Shown: positions 18,248 to 27,364, numbered from the stretch's first letter. The stretch is 64,000 bases of DNA from Streptomyces malaysiense (GCF_000980885.2 NZ_LBDA02000020.1:1-64000), one strand, 5' to 3'. Notes: a model not told the origin generated them from the letters alone. Made by a program: numbers and translations.

Positions 18248-19840
18248 TCAGCGCCGCCGCGCCCCCACCGAGCGGCGCAGCCGGCGCATGGCGGAGGCCA
18301 GTTCGGCGCCGGGGGCGCGGGGGACGGAGGCGGGACGGGACGGCGGGGTGCGGGGGTTGACGGACCAGAGGGCGTACTCGGCGTCGCGGGGGCCGTGGGC
18401 GGTGTACGCCGCGCCGTCGCCGAAGACACGGACGGGGTGCGTGGGGTTCCAGGACTCCCAGCCGGGGTCGCCGGTGCTCGCGAAGCGCACCCAGGCGCCG
18501 TGCATCTCGTCGCACAGGCCGTGCGGGGCGCCCTCTCCGGCCAGTTTCTGGGATTCCGGGATGTCGCCGGAGTCGAACACGAAGCCGAGTTCCAGGGCGT
18601 GGCAGGCGCCCAGGCCGGGGCGCAGGGAGGGCCAGGCGAACTCGTAGAGATGGCTGGTGGCGGGGCGGGCGTCGGCGAGGCGGTGCAGCGGGACGCGCAG
18701 GATGTGGTCGGTGACCATCTGGCCGACGATCTCGGCGGCGCCCGCGTCCGGACGCAGGGCCCGGTAGCCGCGCGGTATCTCGTGGCCCGCGTGACAGCGG
18801 GCCATGGCTCCGGCGACGGCGACGGCCCCGAGCCGGTCGATGTGCTCCAGCAGTCCTCCGGGCACCAGCCACAGCCGGTACTCGTCCCGGGTCCAGCCCA
18901 TCAGCAGGTCCACGCCCTGGGCGGTGTCGCCGTCGACCAGGGCGCGCAGCGGGTCGCGGGGCACCAGGTCGCCGTCCACGACGATGCCGAACGCCGGTCC
19001 GCCGAGCACCGGGCTGGAGAGCCGGCCGACCTCGGCCTGGGTGCGCAGCAGCAGTTCGCGGTCCACGGCGGCGAAGGCGGCGGCGGTCGCCGGGATCTTC
19101 AGCCGGGTGGCCATCCGGCGCACCATCCGGCGCACCTTGTCCCGCTCGGAGACCTCCGGCGGGCCGCTCTGGAGCACCGCGCGGCGGATCAGGCCGTCGG
19201 TGTGCGGCGAGGCGAGCAGGACGCCCGCGCTGATCGCGCCGGCCGACTGTCCGCCCAGGGTGATCCGGTCCGGGTCGCCGCCGAACACCTCGATCGTCTC
19301 GTGCACCCAGCGCAGCGCGGCGAGCTGGTCGCGCAGTCCGGGGTTGGGCGGTGCGTCCGGGAACAGTCCGTAGCCCTCGATGCCCAGCCGGTAGTTGACC
19401 GAGACACAGACGACTCCGTCGCGGGCGAAGGTGCGGCCGTCGTAGACCGGGACGGCCGAGGAGCCCCTGGTCAGGGCGCCGCCGTGGAGCCACACCAGGA
19501 CGGGCAGCCGGGCGCCGGGGGCCGGTTCCGGCGTCCAGACGTTGAGGTTGAGGCAGTCGTCGCCGGGGATCGCGGGGTCGCAGAGGTACTGGGCGAACGC
19601 CTCGGAGTACGACGGTTTCGGCGCGGTCGGGCCGAATCGGGCCGCTTCCCGCACACCGTCCCAGGGCTCGGGCGGCTCGGGCGGCCGGAAGCGGCGGGGC
19701 CCGACGGGCGGCGCGGCGTACGGGATGCCCCGGAACACGGCGACGCCGCGCTCGTAGCGGCCGCGTACGGCGCCGTGGGGGGTTCGGACCACCGGGCCCG
19801 TCGGGTCTGCCGTCATCACCCACCAGCCCTTCACCGTCAT
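18248..19840 (-). CDS. Type B carboxylesterase/para-nitrobenzyl esterase
   Basis: The 530-residue enzyme has the type B carboxylesterase pattern: VFRGIPYAAPPVGPRRF, EDCLNLNVW-like DDCLNLNVWTPE, the oxyanion hole VWLHGGA, the nucleophile GGQSAGAIS at about residue 200, an acidic residue in MGWTRDEYRLW and the catalytic His in GACHALELGFVF. There is no signal peptide, so it is cytoplasmic. Start choice is open: the ATG at 19840 has AAGGG three bases upstream, but an in-frame ATG at 19816 gives an N-terminus closer to relatives. The natural ester is unknown. Confidence 0.85.
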   Translation of the reverse strand: MTVKGWWVMTADPTGPVVRTPHGAVRGRYERGVAVFRGIPYAAPPVGPRRFRPPEPPEPWDGVREAARFGPTAPKPSYSEAFAQYLCDPAIPGDDCLNLNVWTPEPAPGARLPVLVWLHGGALTRGSSAVPVYDGRTFARDGVVCVSVNYRLGIEGYGLFPDAPPNPGLRDQLAALRWVHETIEVFGGDPDRITLGGQSAGAISAGVLLASPHTDGLIRRAVLQSGPPEVSERDKVRRMVRRMATRLKIPATAAAFAAVDRELLLRTQAEVGRLSSPVLGGPAFGIVVDGDLVPRDPLRALVDGDTAQGVDLLMGWTRDEYRLWLVPGGLLEHIDRLGAVAVAGAMARCHAGHEIPRGYRALRPDAGAAEIVGQMVTDHILRVPLHRLADARPATSHLYEFAWPSLRPGLGACHALELGFVFDSGDIPESQKLAGEGAPHGLCDEMHGAWVRFASTGDPGWESWNPTHPVRVFGDGAAYTAHGPRDAEYALWSVNPRTPPSRPASVPRAPGAELASAMRRLRRSVGARRR

Positions 19841-19951
19841 GCACCCTTCATATTCAGAGCACCACAGGACCCTGGTGTATTCCGGTGCACAGACCTCCGG
19901 CTGGGCCGTTCGGCCCACCGGGGTGCCTCCCGCACCGGGGGCCGGGACCGA

Positions 19952-19995
19952 CGAGGGCCGGGCGCCCCCTCGCGGGGGGGGATACCCGGCCCTCG
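19952..19995 (-). terminator. Terminator-like hairpin downstream of the secreted peptide gene
   Basis: Arms CGAGGGCCGGG (19952-19962) and CCCGGCCCTCG (19985-19995) pair over 11 bp with a GC-rich 22-base loop. It lies about 105 bases beyond the end of the small secreted peptide gene and upstream of the esterase start. The rest of 19841-20100 shows no gene. Confidence 0.6.
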
Positions 19996-20100
19996 CCGCC
20001 CCGAGCACGCGGCCCGCGTCTGCCGGCCGGCCGCGTGAGCGCGCGCCCTCTTCTCAGCCCCTCTCCTCAGGCGGTCTCTGAGGCCCTCTCCCCAGGCACC

Positions 20101-20352
20101 TCAGTCCTCGTCCGGTGCCGGAGGATTGCCGAGGAGCGCCTCGATCGCGTCCACCGCGCTGCCGTCGTGGTCACTGCCCGCGTCGCCCTTGCCGGTCTGC
20201 ACGTTGGCCGTGCGGTCGACCTCCAGCCAGGAGTCGGCGTGCGAGTTGTCGACCACCGTGACCAGGCTGTTGTCCGCGAGTGCCGGGGCGGCGCCCGCGC
20301 CGAGGAAGGCCGCGGCGAGCGCGGCCGCCGTACCGATACGGGCGGCCCTCAC
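20101..20352 (-). CDS. Small secreted peptide (83 aa), translationally coupled to the lyase gene
   Basis: A GTG at 20352 overlaps the stop of the preceding lyase gene as GTGA, which favours this start. The product begins MRAARIGTAAALAAAFLGAG and has a Sec signal with likely cleavage after APALA, leaving about 55 mature residues starting DNSLVTVVDNSHADSWLEVD. The mature part is acidic, has no Cys, and carries the Asn/Asp/Ser-rich VVDNSHADSW stretch somewhat like chaplin or other cell-wall peptides, though no chaplin motif is complete. It ends in PPAPDED. I do not recognise the family. Coupling to a cytosolic enzyme is odd. Confidence 0.6.
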   Translation of the reverse strand: MRAARIGTAAALAAAFLGAGAAPALADNSLVTVVDNSHADSWLEVDRTANVQTGKGDAGSDHDGSAVDAIEALLGNPPAPDED

Positions 20353-21212
20353 ACGCCCGCGCTCTCCGGGACGAGCCGGTCGCGGGCGATGTTGCGCTCC
20401 AGCAGGGTGGTGGAGGCCCGCACCCCGATCCCGCTCGCCGGGTCCACCACGGGCAGCCGGCCGTCGGCGGCCTTCAGCCCGGTGAGCGCCGAGTCCATCG
20501 CCTCGTGCGCGGCGAACAGGCACGGCGTGCTGTAGATGGCGACGTCCACCCCGAGGTCGGAGAGCTCGCCGAGGGAGAGGCGGGGCGACTTGCCGCCCGC
20601 GATCTGGTTGAACAGCAGCGGCTTGCCGCCGACGACCTCGCGGATCCGCTTGATCCACTCCACGCTGCGCACCCCGTCGACCAGCACCACGTCCGCGTCG
20701 GTCGCGGCGAGCCGCTCGGCGCGGTGCAGGATGTCGTGCTCGTCGGTCGCGTCGGTGCGGGCGACGACGACCAGATCCGTGCGGGTCTCCAGGACCTGGT
20801 TCAGCTTCTCCAGGTACTCCTCCAGCGGGAGCACCTGCTTGCCGTCGGCGTGACCGCAGCGGCGGGGCCGCTTCTGGTCCTCCAGGATCACCCCGGAGGC
20901 ACCGATGCGCTCCAGGTGCTCGACGACGTGGCAGGCGACCTCGGGGTCGACGTACCCGTCGTCGATGTCCACGAGGAGGTGGTGGTGCGGGAAGGCGCCC
21001 CGCAGCCGCTGGACGAAGGCCACCATGTCGGGCCAGGCGATGAATCCGATGTCCGGCAGGCCGTAGTACGAGGCGGCGAAGCCGAATCCGGAGACGAACA
21101 TCCCGTCGTAGTGCTTGGCCGCGATCGACGCCGAGTACATGTCGTAGACGCCGATCAGCGGTGTGGTCCCGGGCCCGGCGATGCGGTCGCGCAGCTTCTT
21201 ACCGTGGGTCAA
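20349..21212 (-). CDS. Isocitrate lyase/PEP mutase superfamily lyase with an RCGH catalytic loop
   Basis: The 287-residue barrel reads LIGVYDMYSASIAAKHYDGM, VDIDDGYVDPEVACHVVEHL (metal site) and GVILEDQKRPRRCGHADGKQ. RRCGH corresponds to the KKCGH loop whose Cys is the catalytic acid in isocitrate and methylisocitrate lyases, so a C-C lyase acting on a 2-hydroxy tricarboxylate-like acid is plausible, unlike the paralogue at 16360. I chose the TTG at 21212 because AGAAGGAG lies 9 bases before it; no better ATG exists downstream. It is coupled to the secreted peptide gene. Substrate unknown. Confidence 0.8.
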   Translation of the reverse strand: MTHGKKLRDRIAGPGTTPLIGVYDMYSASIAAKHYDGMFVSGFGFAASYYGLPDIGFIAWPDMVAFVQRLRGAFPHHHLLVDIDDGYVDPEVACHVVEHLERIGASGVILEDQKRPRRCGHADGKQVLPLEEYLEKLNQVLETRTDLVVVARTDATDEHDILHRAERLAATDADVVLVDGVRSVEWIKRIREVVGGKPLLFNQIAGGKSPRLSLGELSDLGVDVAIYSTPCLFAAHEAMDSALTGLKAADGRLPVVDPASGIGVRASTTLLERNIARDRLVPESAGV

Positions 21213-21769
21213 GGTCCGGCTCCTTCTGTGGGTACGACACGGCGGCGGAGGCCGCCGCCTCTCACTGCCCTTTACCAATCCAAGAGCATCTCTAGGTACT
21301 CACATTGACTTGCCATGACGCCAGCTTTACTCACTGGAATGGCGCAATCCGTTCACCGCAGAAACGTCACTGGAGGAGCCGAACCGCCCAACCGTTCACC
21401 CGTCCGAGTGAGCGAGGAAAGTCCGGATCACGGCAGGTGGAGCACGCGCCGGTGGGGGTGCGGCGGCGCGGCCGCGCGCACCCGGCGTAGCCGTCCGTAC
21501 CCGGTGCGGGCCGCCGCGCGCACCCCGGCGAAGCCGCCCCCGCCGCCGCGTGGCCGGCGAGCCGGCCGAGGGTCCGTACCGCGACGACGTCGGCCGGAAC
21601 GGAGTCGTGCCGGTCCCCGGCGGTGGGCGCGCACGGGCGGAGGGGCGGGAGCACGCGATGACCTGAAGAGGCGGGTCCGCGGCAACCGGCGCGCATGTCA
21701 CGGCCGATGGGCGCCGACCCCGGGTGACGGCCTTGAACGGGGCGGCCGTTGACCGTAGCCTCCCACGGG
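21213..21769. other. 557-base intergenic region with no convincing gene
   Basis: This holds the divergent promoters of the lyase gene (minus) and the VOC gene (plus). An AT-richer patch at about 21270-21330 is the likely minus-strand promoter. The remainder is GC-rich with open frames on both strands that resemble no known protein. Confidence 0.5.
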
Positions 21770-22402
21770 GTGAACGCCATTCCCGCGCATCTGGACCACC
21801 TCGTCCTCGCCACCCCCGATCTGGCCGCGTCCGTCGCCGAGTTCGCGCGGCGCACCGGGGTGACCCCCGCGCCCGGCGGAGCGCACCCCGGCCACGGCAC
21901 CCGGAACCACCTGGTGGGGCTCGGCGGCCGGGCCTATCTGGAGATCGTCGGCCCGGACCCGGACCAGCCCGCGCCGGCCGGTGAACAGCCCTTCGGTGTC
22001 GGCCGGTTGCCCGGACCGCGCGTACTGACCTGGGCGATCAGCCCGCCGGACCTGGACGGGACGATCGCGGCCGCCCGTGCGCGGGGCTACGACCCGGGGC
22101 CCGCGCACCCGATGAGCCGCCGCACCCCGGACGGCGAGCTGCTGCGGTGGCGGCTGACCGGCAGCGAGCAGGCTCACCCCTCGGGCCTGGTGCCGTTCCT
22201 GATCGACTGGGGCGGCTCGCGCCACCCCGCCGACTCGGGCCTGCCGGTCACCCCGCTGCTGGAGGTGTCCGCGACCGTGCCGGGACCGGACGAGGTGCGC
22301 GGCCCGCTGGCGGCCCTGGGCACCGGGCTCGACCTCGCCGAGGGGCCGGTGGCGCTCCGCTTCACCGTGGACACGCCCCGGGGCCCGGTCACCTTCGGCT
22401 GA
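21770..22402 (+). CDS. VOC-superfamily (glyoxalase-like) protein
   Basis: The 210-residue protein has an N-terminal half starting AIPAHLDHLVLATPDLAASV and RNHLVGLGGRAYLEIVGPDP, matching the glyoxalase-like domain (VOC fold) with a possible His/Glu metal pair (HLDH; LEIVG). The second half (EVSATVPGPDEVRGPLAALG) looks like the paired half-module. VOC proteins include lactoylglutathione lyases, dioxygenases and resistance proteins; the function here cannot be assigned. I chose the GTG at 21770 because the protein then starts near the conserved HLDHLVL; a TTG at 21749 is the alternative. It converges with the BrkB gene 16 bases away. Confidence 0.75.
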   Translation: MNAIPAHLDHLVLATPDLAASVAEFARRTGVTPAPGGAHPGHGTRNHLVGLGGRAYLEIVGPDPDQPAPAGEQPFGVGRLPGPRVLTWAISPPDLDGTIAAARARGYDPGPAHPMSRRTPDGELLRWRLTGSEQAHPSGLVPFLIDWGGSRHPADSGLPVTPLLEVSATVPGPDEVRGPLAALGTGLDLAEGPVALRFTVDTPRGPVTFG

Positions 22403-22418
22403 CCGCGACACGCTCGCG

Positions 22419-23726
22419 TCACCACTGGCGGTGCGGGGTCCCGCCGTTCCCGTTCCCGTTCCCGTTCCCGTTCCTGTTGCTGCCGTTGCCGTTGCCGTGA
22501 CCGCTGCCGTTGCCGTCGGTGCTGTCGCCCACGGCGTGGGGGCCGCCGCCGTCGGCCTGGTCCCCGTTCCCGTTCAGCTCCTTGTGCGGCTCCCGCCGGT
22601 GCGCCCCATGGCCGCCGCGCGCGTGCCCCCGCAGCCGCGAGGTGACGTCCTCCGGCGGCAGGAAGCGCGACCAGCGCTCGGGGAACTCGGACGGCATGTC
22701 CGGGTCGTCGGGGTCGTCCGGGAAGTCCTCCCCGGCCGCCCTGGCCCGCGCGACGTACTCGGCGACCTGTGCCTGGCGCACCCGCTCGTTGGCCTCGCGC
22801 GCGGCGGCCGTGGCGGCGGCCGGCCAGACCCGGTCGATCGCGGCGTTGACCGCCGCGCCGACCAGCACGGCGAAGGCGGACACCCCGATCCACAGCATGA
22901 CGGCGACGGAGGCGGCGAGGGAGCCGTAGATCGTGGCGCCCTCGATGGTGTGCACGAGGTAGATGCGCAGCAGGAAGCTGCCGAGGACCCACATGGCGAG
23001 GGCGACCAGCGCGCCGGGCACGTCCTCGATCCACGGCGAGCGCACCGGCACGGACACGTGGTAGAGCGTGGTCAGGAAGACGACGGACAGGACGATGACG
23101 ACCGGCCAGTACAGGACCTGTACGAGCGTCTCCGACCAGGGCACCACCCGTACCACCGCGTCCGGGCCCGCGACCATCAGCGGCAGCGCCACCGAGCCGA
23201 TCAGCAGGGCGACGATGAACAGCACGAAGGACATGATCCGGGTGCGGACGATGCCCCGGACACCGTCGAGGCCGTACATGACGGTGATGGTGTCGATGAA
23301 GACGTTCACCGCGCGGGAGCCCGACCACAGGGCGAACAGGAAGCCGAGGGAGATGACGTCGGGCCGGCCGCCCTTTATGACGTCGTGCAGGATCGGTTCG
23401 GTGATCTCCTTGACGCCCTTGTCGGACAGGACGGTCCGGGAGGCGTCGAGGAGGTTGGTCTCCAGGCTGCCGATCGTGTGCGCGCCGGTCCAGGTGTCGA
23501 CGTAGGCGAGCAGCCCGATGAGGCAGAGCAGCAGCGGGGGAACGGACAGCAGGGTGAAGAACGCGGCCTCGGCGGCGAGGCCGAGGATGCGGTACTCCAT
23601 GCAGGAGTTGACGGTGTCCTTGAGCAGCAGCCAGGCGGTCCTGCGCTTGGACACGTTCCGGTAGAGAGCGCGGGCCCGGTGGAACCGTCCGACCGGCCGT
23701 TCGGGGGAATCACTTGCTGGCTGCAC
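22419..23726 (-). CDS. YihY/BrkB-family membrane protein
   Basis: The 435-residue protein has six hydrophobic helices between about residues 55 and 290 and the family hallmarks EYRILGLAAEAAFFTLLSVP, SLGFLFALWSGSRAVNVFID and IYGSLAASVAVMLWIGVSAF. The family was once called ribonuclease BN; it is an integral membrane protein of unknown transport function. The cytoplasmic C-terminal tail of about 130 residues ends in Asn-Gly repeats coded by a hexamer repeat. The GTG at 23726 is the probable start, although no good ribosome binding site is visible. It diverges from the AidB-like gene. Confidence 0.8.
   Translation of the reverse strand: MQPASDSPERPVGRFHRARALYRNVSKRRTAWLLLKDTVNSCMEYRILGLAAEAAFFTLLSVPPLLLCLIGLLAYVDTWTGAHTIGSLETNLLDASRTVLSDKGVKEITEPILHDVIKGGRPDVISLGFLFALWSGSRAVNVFIDTITVMYGLDGVRGIVRTRIMSFVLFIVALLIGSVALPLMVAGPDAVVRVVPWSETLVQVLYWPVVIVLSVVFLTTLYHVSVPVRSPWIEDVPGALVALAMWVLGSFLLRIYLVHTIEGATIYGSLAASVAVMLWIGVSAFAVLVGAAVNAAIDRVWPAAATAAAREANERVRQAQVAEYVARARAAGEDFPDDPDDPDMPSEFPERWSRFLPPEDVTSRLRGHARGGHGAHRREPHKELNGNGDQADGGGPHAVGDSTDGNGSGHGNGNGSNRNGNGNGNGNGGTPHRQW
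22445..22517. repeat. Hexanucleotide repeat (CGTTCC)n in the 3' end of the BrkB gene
   Basis: Five perfect CGTTCC copies at 22445-22474 are followed by degenerate CCGTTG-type copies to about 22517. On the coding strand they encode a repeated Gly-Asn tail. As a six-base unit it can change copy number without shifting the frame. Confidence 0.9.
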
Positions 23727-23889
23727 GACCCAAAGGTATCCGCAGCGAGCGCCCCCGCTCACCTCGCGGGGCGTTCCGGCGGCCGCCCGCGCGCGAGCCG
23801 CACACCGCTGTCCCGGTTCCTCCCGCCGCCCCGGCTCCCGTGTCACCCTGGAGGCCCGCACCGCCGCCGTTCCGGGTAGGTTCGCAGTC

Positions 23890-25527
23890 ATGGCAGGCTT
23901 CTCCACCCACACCGTGACGAACCAGCCGCCCCCGCAGGCCGGCCACGACCTCTTCGCCACCGACCGTGCGCTGGTGGACGCCGTCGAACGGCACACGCCG
24001 GACGAGCTGCTCGGCGAGGTGCGCGCGGAGCTGTCCGCGCTGGGGCTGGCCGGCGGCTCGGCGCAGCTCCAGGAGTGGGGCAGGCAGGCGAACGAGCAAC
24101 CGCCCCGGCTCCGCACCCACGACCGGTACGGCCACCGGATCGACGAGGTGGAGTTCCACCCCGCCTGGCACCGGCTGCTCGGCAAGGGCGTCTCGGCCGG
24201 ACTGACCGGAGCCTGGGCCCGGCCCGCCGGCCATGTGCGCAGGGCGGCCGGGTTCCTGCTGTGGAACCAGGTCGAGGCGGGCACCTGCTGCCCGCTGTCC
24301 ATGACCCACGCGGCCGTGCCCGCGCTGCGCGCCGATCCCGCGCTCGCCGCACTCTGGGAGCCGCGGGCGACCTCCACGGTGTACGACCCCGAGCTGCGGC
24401 CCGCAGCGCGCAAGCCCGGCGCGCTGATCGGGATGGGCATGACGGAGAAGCAGGGCGGCAGCGACGTCCGCGCGAACAGCACCCGGGCGCGTCCGCTCGC
24501 GGAGGAGGGCACCTACGCGCTCACCGGGCACAAGTGGTTCTGCTCCGCCCCGATGTCGGACGCCTTCCTGGTGCTGGCGCAGGCGCCCGAGGGCCTGACC
24601 TGCTTCCTGGTGCCCCGCGTCCTGGAGGACGGCACCCGCAACGTCTTCCTGCTCCAGCGGCTCAAGGACAAGCTGGGCAACCGGTCCAACGCCTCCGCCG
24701 AGGTCGAGTTCGACGGCACCTGGGCGCGCCGGGTCGGCGAGGAGGGGCGCGGAGTGCGCACCATCATCGGGATGGTCTCGGCCACCCGGCTGGACTGCGC
24801 GCTCGGCTCGGCGGGCCTGATGCGGCAGGCGGTGGCGCGGGCGGTGCACCACTGCGCGTACCGCGAGGCGTTCGGCGGGCGGCTGCTGGACAAGCCGCTG
24901 ATGCGCAACGTGCTCGCGGATCTCGCGCTGGAGTCGGAGGCGGCGACCGCGCTGGCGCTGCGGCTGGCGGCGGCGTACGACGACGGGGGCGAGCGGGAGC
25001 GCGCCTTCCTGCGGCTCGCGGTGCCGGCCGCCAAGTACTGGATCACCAAGCGGTGCGCGCCCGTCGTGGTCGAGGCCGCCGAGTGCCTGGGCGGCAACGG
25101 GTACGTGGAGGAGTCGGGGATGCCCCGGCTGGTGCGCGAGTCGCCGCTCAACTCCGTGTGGGAGGGCGCCGGTAACGTGCAGGCGCTCGATGTGCTGCGG
25201 GCGCTCCGGCGGGAGCCGGGGGCGCTGGACGCGTGCCTCACCGAGATCGGGCGGGCGCACGGCGCCGACCACCGGCTGGACCGCGCGGTGAAGGACCTCT
25301 TCGGCGAACTCGCCGACCTGGAGGGCGCGGAGGGCCGGGCGCGACGGCTGGCGGAGCGGCTCGCGGTGGTGCTCCAGGGCTCGTTGCTGGTGCGGCACGC
25401 GCCGCCGGAGGTCGCGGACGCCTTCTGCGCCTCCCGGCTCGGCGGCGACCACGGCGGGACGTTCGGGACGCTGCCCGGGGCCCTGGACCTGGCGTCGGTG
25501 GTGGAGCGGGCACGGCCGGTCCCCTGA
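23890..25527 (+). CDS. AidB-like acyl-CoA dehydrogenase
   Basis: The 545-residue flavoprotein resembles E. coli AidB, which is linked to the adaptive response to alkylation and to isovaleryl-CoA dehydrogenase-like chemistry. Features: GTCCPLSMTHAAVPAL, GMGMTEKQGGSDVRANSTRA (FAD and substrate loop), LTGHKWFCSAPMSDAFLVLA, EAFGGRLLDKPLMRNVLADL and AAECLGGNGYVEESGMPRL with SPLNSVWEGAGNV close to the C-terminus. The N-terminal NQPPPQAGHDLFATDRAL is typical of the AidB group. It begins 163 bases from the divergent BrkB start. Natural substrate and role in Streptomyces are not established. Confidence 0.9.
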   Translation: MAGFSTHTVTNQPPPQAGHDLFATDRALVDAVERHTPDELLGEVRAELSALGLAGGSAQLQEWGRQANEQPPRLRTHDRYGHRIDEVEFHPAWHRLLGKGVSAGLTGAWARPAGHVRRAAGFLLWNQVEAGTCCPLSMTHAAVPALRADPALAALWEPRATSTVYDPELRPAARKPGALIGMGMTEKQGGSDVRANSTRARPLAEEGTYALTGHKWFCSAPMSDAFLVLAQAPEGLTCFLVPRVLEDGTRNVFLLQRLKDKLGNRSNASAEVEFDGTWARRVGEEGRGVRTIIGMVSATRLDCALGSAGLMRQAVARAVHHCAYREAFGGRLLDKPLMRNVLADLALESEAATALALRLAAAYDDGGERERAFLRLAVPAAKYWITKRCAPVVVEAAECLGGNGYVEESGMPRLVRESPLNSVWEGAGNVQALDVLRALRREPGALDACLTEIGRAHGADHRLDRAVKDLFGELADLEGAEGRARRLAERLAVVLQGSLLVRHAPPEVADAFCASRLGGDHGGTFGTLPGALDLASVVERARPVP

Positions 25528-25585
25528 GTCGCCCCGCTCTCGGTGACGCCGGACGCCCTGGCCGAAAACCGCCGGTGACCGGCCA

Positions 25586-25617
25586 GGGGTGGTGCTGCGC
25601 CGACACGGCACCACCCC
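25586..25617 (+). terminator. Hairpin terminator downstream of the AidB-like gene
   Basis: Arms GGGGTGGTGC (25586-25595) and GCACCACCCC (25608-25617) form a perfect 10-bp stem about 60 bases after the stop. An 8-bp dyad (CCCTGGCC at 25556-25563 with 25581-25588) overlaps its left side, so two alternative hairpins are possible. Confidence 0.65.
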
Positions 25618-25699
25618 CGCCACACGGGCCGCCTCGGCCCGTGGACGCCACGCGGGGCGTCCTGGTCAAGTCTCGGGCGGGATCCGCCGGTTCACCAGG

Positions 25700-25717
25700 G
25701 TTGCAGGGGGTTGCAAC
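25700..25717. promoter_or_regulatory. Dyad GTTGCA-N6-TGCAAC upstream of the GAF regulator
   Basis: An 18-base inverted repeat lies about 140 bases before the regulator start, within the 328-base gap that follows the AidB-like gene. It could be an autoregulatory operator or belong to another regulator; this is a positional inference. Confidence 0.4.
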
Positions 25718-25855
25718 TTGTCGGCGCACATGCGCGGAGTCTGTGCCTCCGGCCTGCCAGGCCCGGCACTATGTGAGGGACGACCGACCGGAAAGCGCCG
25801 CCCGGACGGCTGGAAGAGTGTGTACGACCCCCCTTCTCCCGGAGGAGAACCCGTG

Positions 25856-27163
25856 GTGAACCCGCCGATGAACGTGGCGCGCCTGGCCGCCGTGGACGCG
25901 ACGCGGGCGGCGCGGGTCCTGAGCGAGGTGCGCGAGGCCGCGCTCGCCGGGCAGCGGGTGCCGCTCGCGCCTCGGCCGGTGATCGAGCAGTCCTGGGAAC
26001 GGATGCTGCGCGGCGGCGTCGACCCGGACCGCGGCTTCAGATCCGGGCTGCTGCCGCCGGACGAGGTACGCAGGCGGCGCGAGGAGTCGCCGCTGCGCCA
26101 TGTGCTGCCGGTGTTGCGCGAGGGGCTGCTTTCGGTCGCGGACGTCGCCCAGCACATCATGGTCGTCGCCGACGCGGACGGGCGCGTGCTGTGGCGCGAG
26201 GGGTCCGCGCCGGTGCTGCGCAAGGCGGACGGGCTCGGTCTTGAACCGGGCGCGGACTGGCGGGAGGAGGTCGTCGGCACCAACGGGGTGGGCACCCCCG
26301 CGGTCGTGCGGCAGCCGGTGCAGGTCTTCGCCGCCGAGCACTTCGTACGGTCGCACACCTCGTGGACGTGCACGGGGGCGCCGATCTCGGATCCACGGGA
26401 CGGCCGGCTGCTCGGGGTGGTGGACGTGAGCGGCCCGCTGGAGACCATGCATCCGGCGACCCTCTCCTGGGTGAACGCGGTGGCGAAGCTCGCCGAGGCG
26501 CGGCTGCGGGAGTCGCACCTGTGCTCGCTGGAGCGGCTGCGGGCGGTCGCGGCGCCGGTGCTGGCCCGGCTGGACGGGCGGGCGCTGGTGGTGGACCGGG
26601 ACGGCTGGCCGGCGGCGGTGACCGGGATGCCGTATCTGCGGCGCGTGACGCTGCCCAGGTCGCTGGTGCCGGGCCGGCGGTGGCTGCCCCCGCTCGGCTG
26701 GTGCGCGGCGGAACCGCTCGGCGAGGGCTGGCTGCTGCGGACCGACGAGGAGCCGGGCGCGGCGGCCGTCTCCCGCGTCGTGCTGGACCTGTCCCGGCCG
26801 GGGCGCGCCGCGGTGACCGTGTCGGCGTCCGGCTCGGTGGGCGGCTGGTCGCGGGAACTGAGCCCGCGCCACGCCGAGTTGCTGTTCCTGCTGACCGAAC
26901 ACCCGGACGGACGCGGGGCGGCGGAGCTGGCCGGGGATCTCTTCGACGATCCGTCACGTACGGTGACGGTGCGGGCGGAGATGTCGCGGATCCGGCGCTA
27001 CCTCGGGGGACTTCTGCAGCATCGGCCCTATCGCTTCTCCGACGCGGCCGACGTCGAGGTCGTCCTCCCCGAGGACCCCCGTGACCTGCTGCCCCGCTCC
27101 AAGGCGGCGGCGGTGGCGCACCGGCGGGCGGCCCCGCGGAAGGAGCGGCCGCGGCCCGCGTGA
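25856..27163 (+). CDS. GAF-domain transcriptional regulator (AcoR N-terminal-like)
   Basis: The 435-residue protein resembles the sensor half of AcoR-type regulators: RPVIEQSWERMLRGGVDPDR, a GAF region with ADADGRVLWREGSAPVLRKA, EEVVGTNGVGTPAVVRQPVQ and GAPISDPRDGRLLGVVDVSG. The AAA+ sigma-54 activator domain is absent, as usual in actinobacteria; the C-terminal SPRHAELLFLLTEHPDGRGA and RAEMSRIRRYLGG suggest a winged-helix DNA-binding region. GGAGGAG at 25841-25847 serves either GTG at 25853 or GTG at 25856; I list the latter. It may control the AidB-like gene upstream or a distant target. Signal unknown. Confidence 0.8.
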   Translation: MNPPMNVARLAAVDATRAARVLSEVREAALAGQRVPLAPRPVIEQSWERMLRGGVDPDRGFRSGLLPPDEVRRRREESPLRHVLPVLREGLLSVADVAQHIMVVADADGRVLWREGSAPVLRKADGLGLEPGADWREEVVGTNGVGTPAVVRQPVQVFAAEHFVRSHTSWTCTGAPISDPRDGRLLGVVDVSGPLETMHPATLSWVNAVAKLAEARLRESHLCSLERLRAVAAPVLARLDGRALVVDRDGWPAAVTGMPYLRRVTLPRSLVPGRRWLPPLGWCAAEPLGEGWLLRTDEEPGAAAVSRVVLDLSRPGRAAVTVSASGSVGGWSRELSPRHAELLFLLTEHPDGRGAAELAGDLFDDPSRTVTVRAEMSRIRRYLGGLLQHRPYRFSDAADVEVVLPEDPRDLLPRSKAAAVAHRRAAPRKERPRPA

Positions 27164-27364
27164 CGCCGGTGGCACGGCGCGTCCGGCATGACTTCCCGGT
27201 ATTTGCGGGGTCTTCGCCCTGCGCGGACCGTCACTGCCGTAGCATCCCCTACGGGCCCGACCGCGGTGTCAACGCCACGACCGGCGGGCGCAGTTGACCC
27301 ACCTCGGCAGGGGGCCGGGGCGACGGCGCGCGCCGGAGCGAAAGGGCCCTGAAGAGGGGACGAC

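Noticed and set aside
16360..21212. Phosphonate biosynthesis suggested by two PEP-mutase-superfamily genes
   Set aside because: Neither lies next to phosphonopyruvate decarboxylase or other C-P genes, and one carries the lyase-type RCGH loop.
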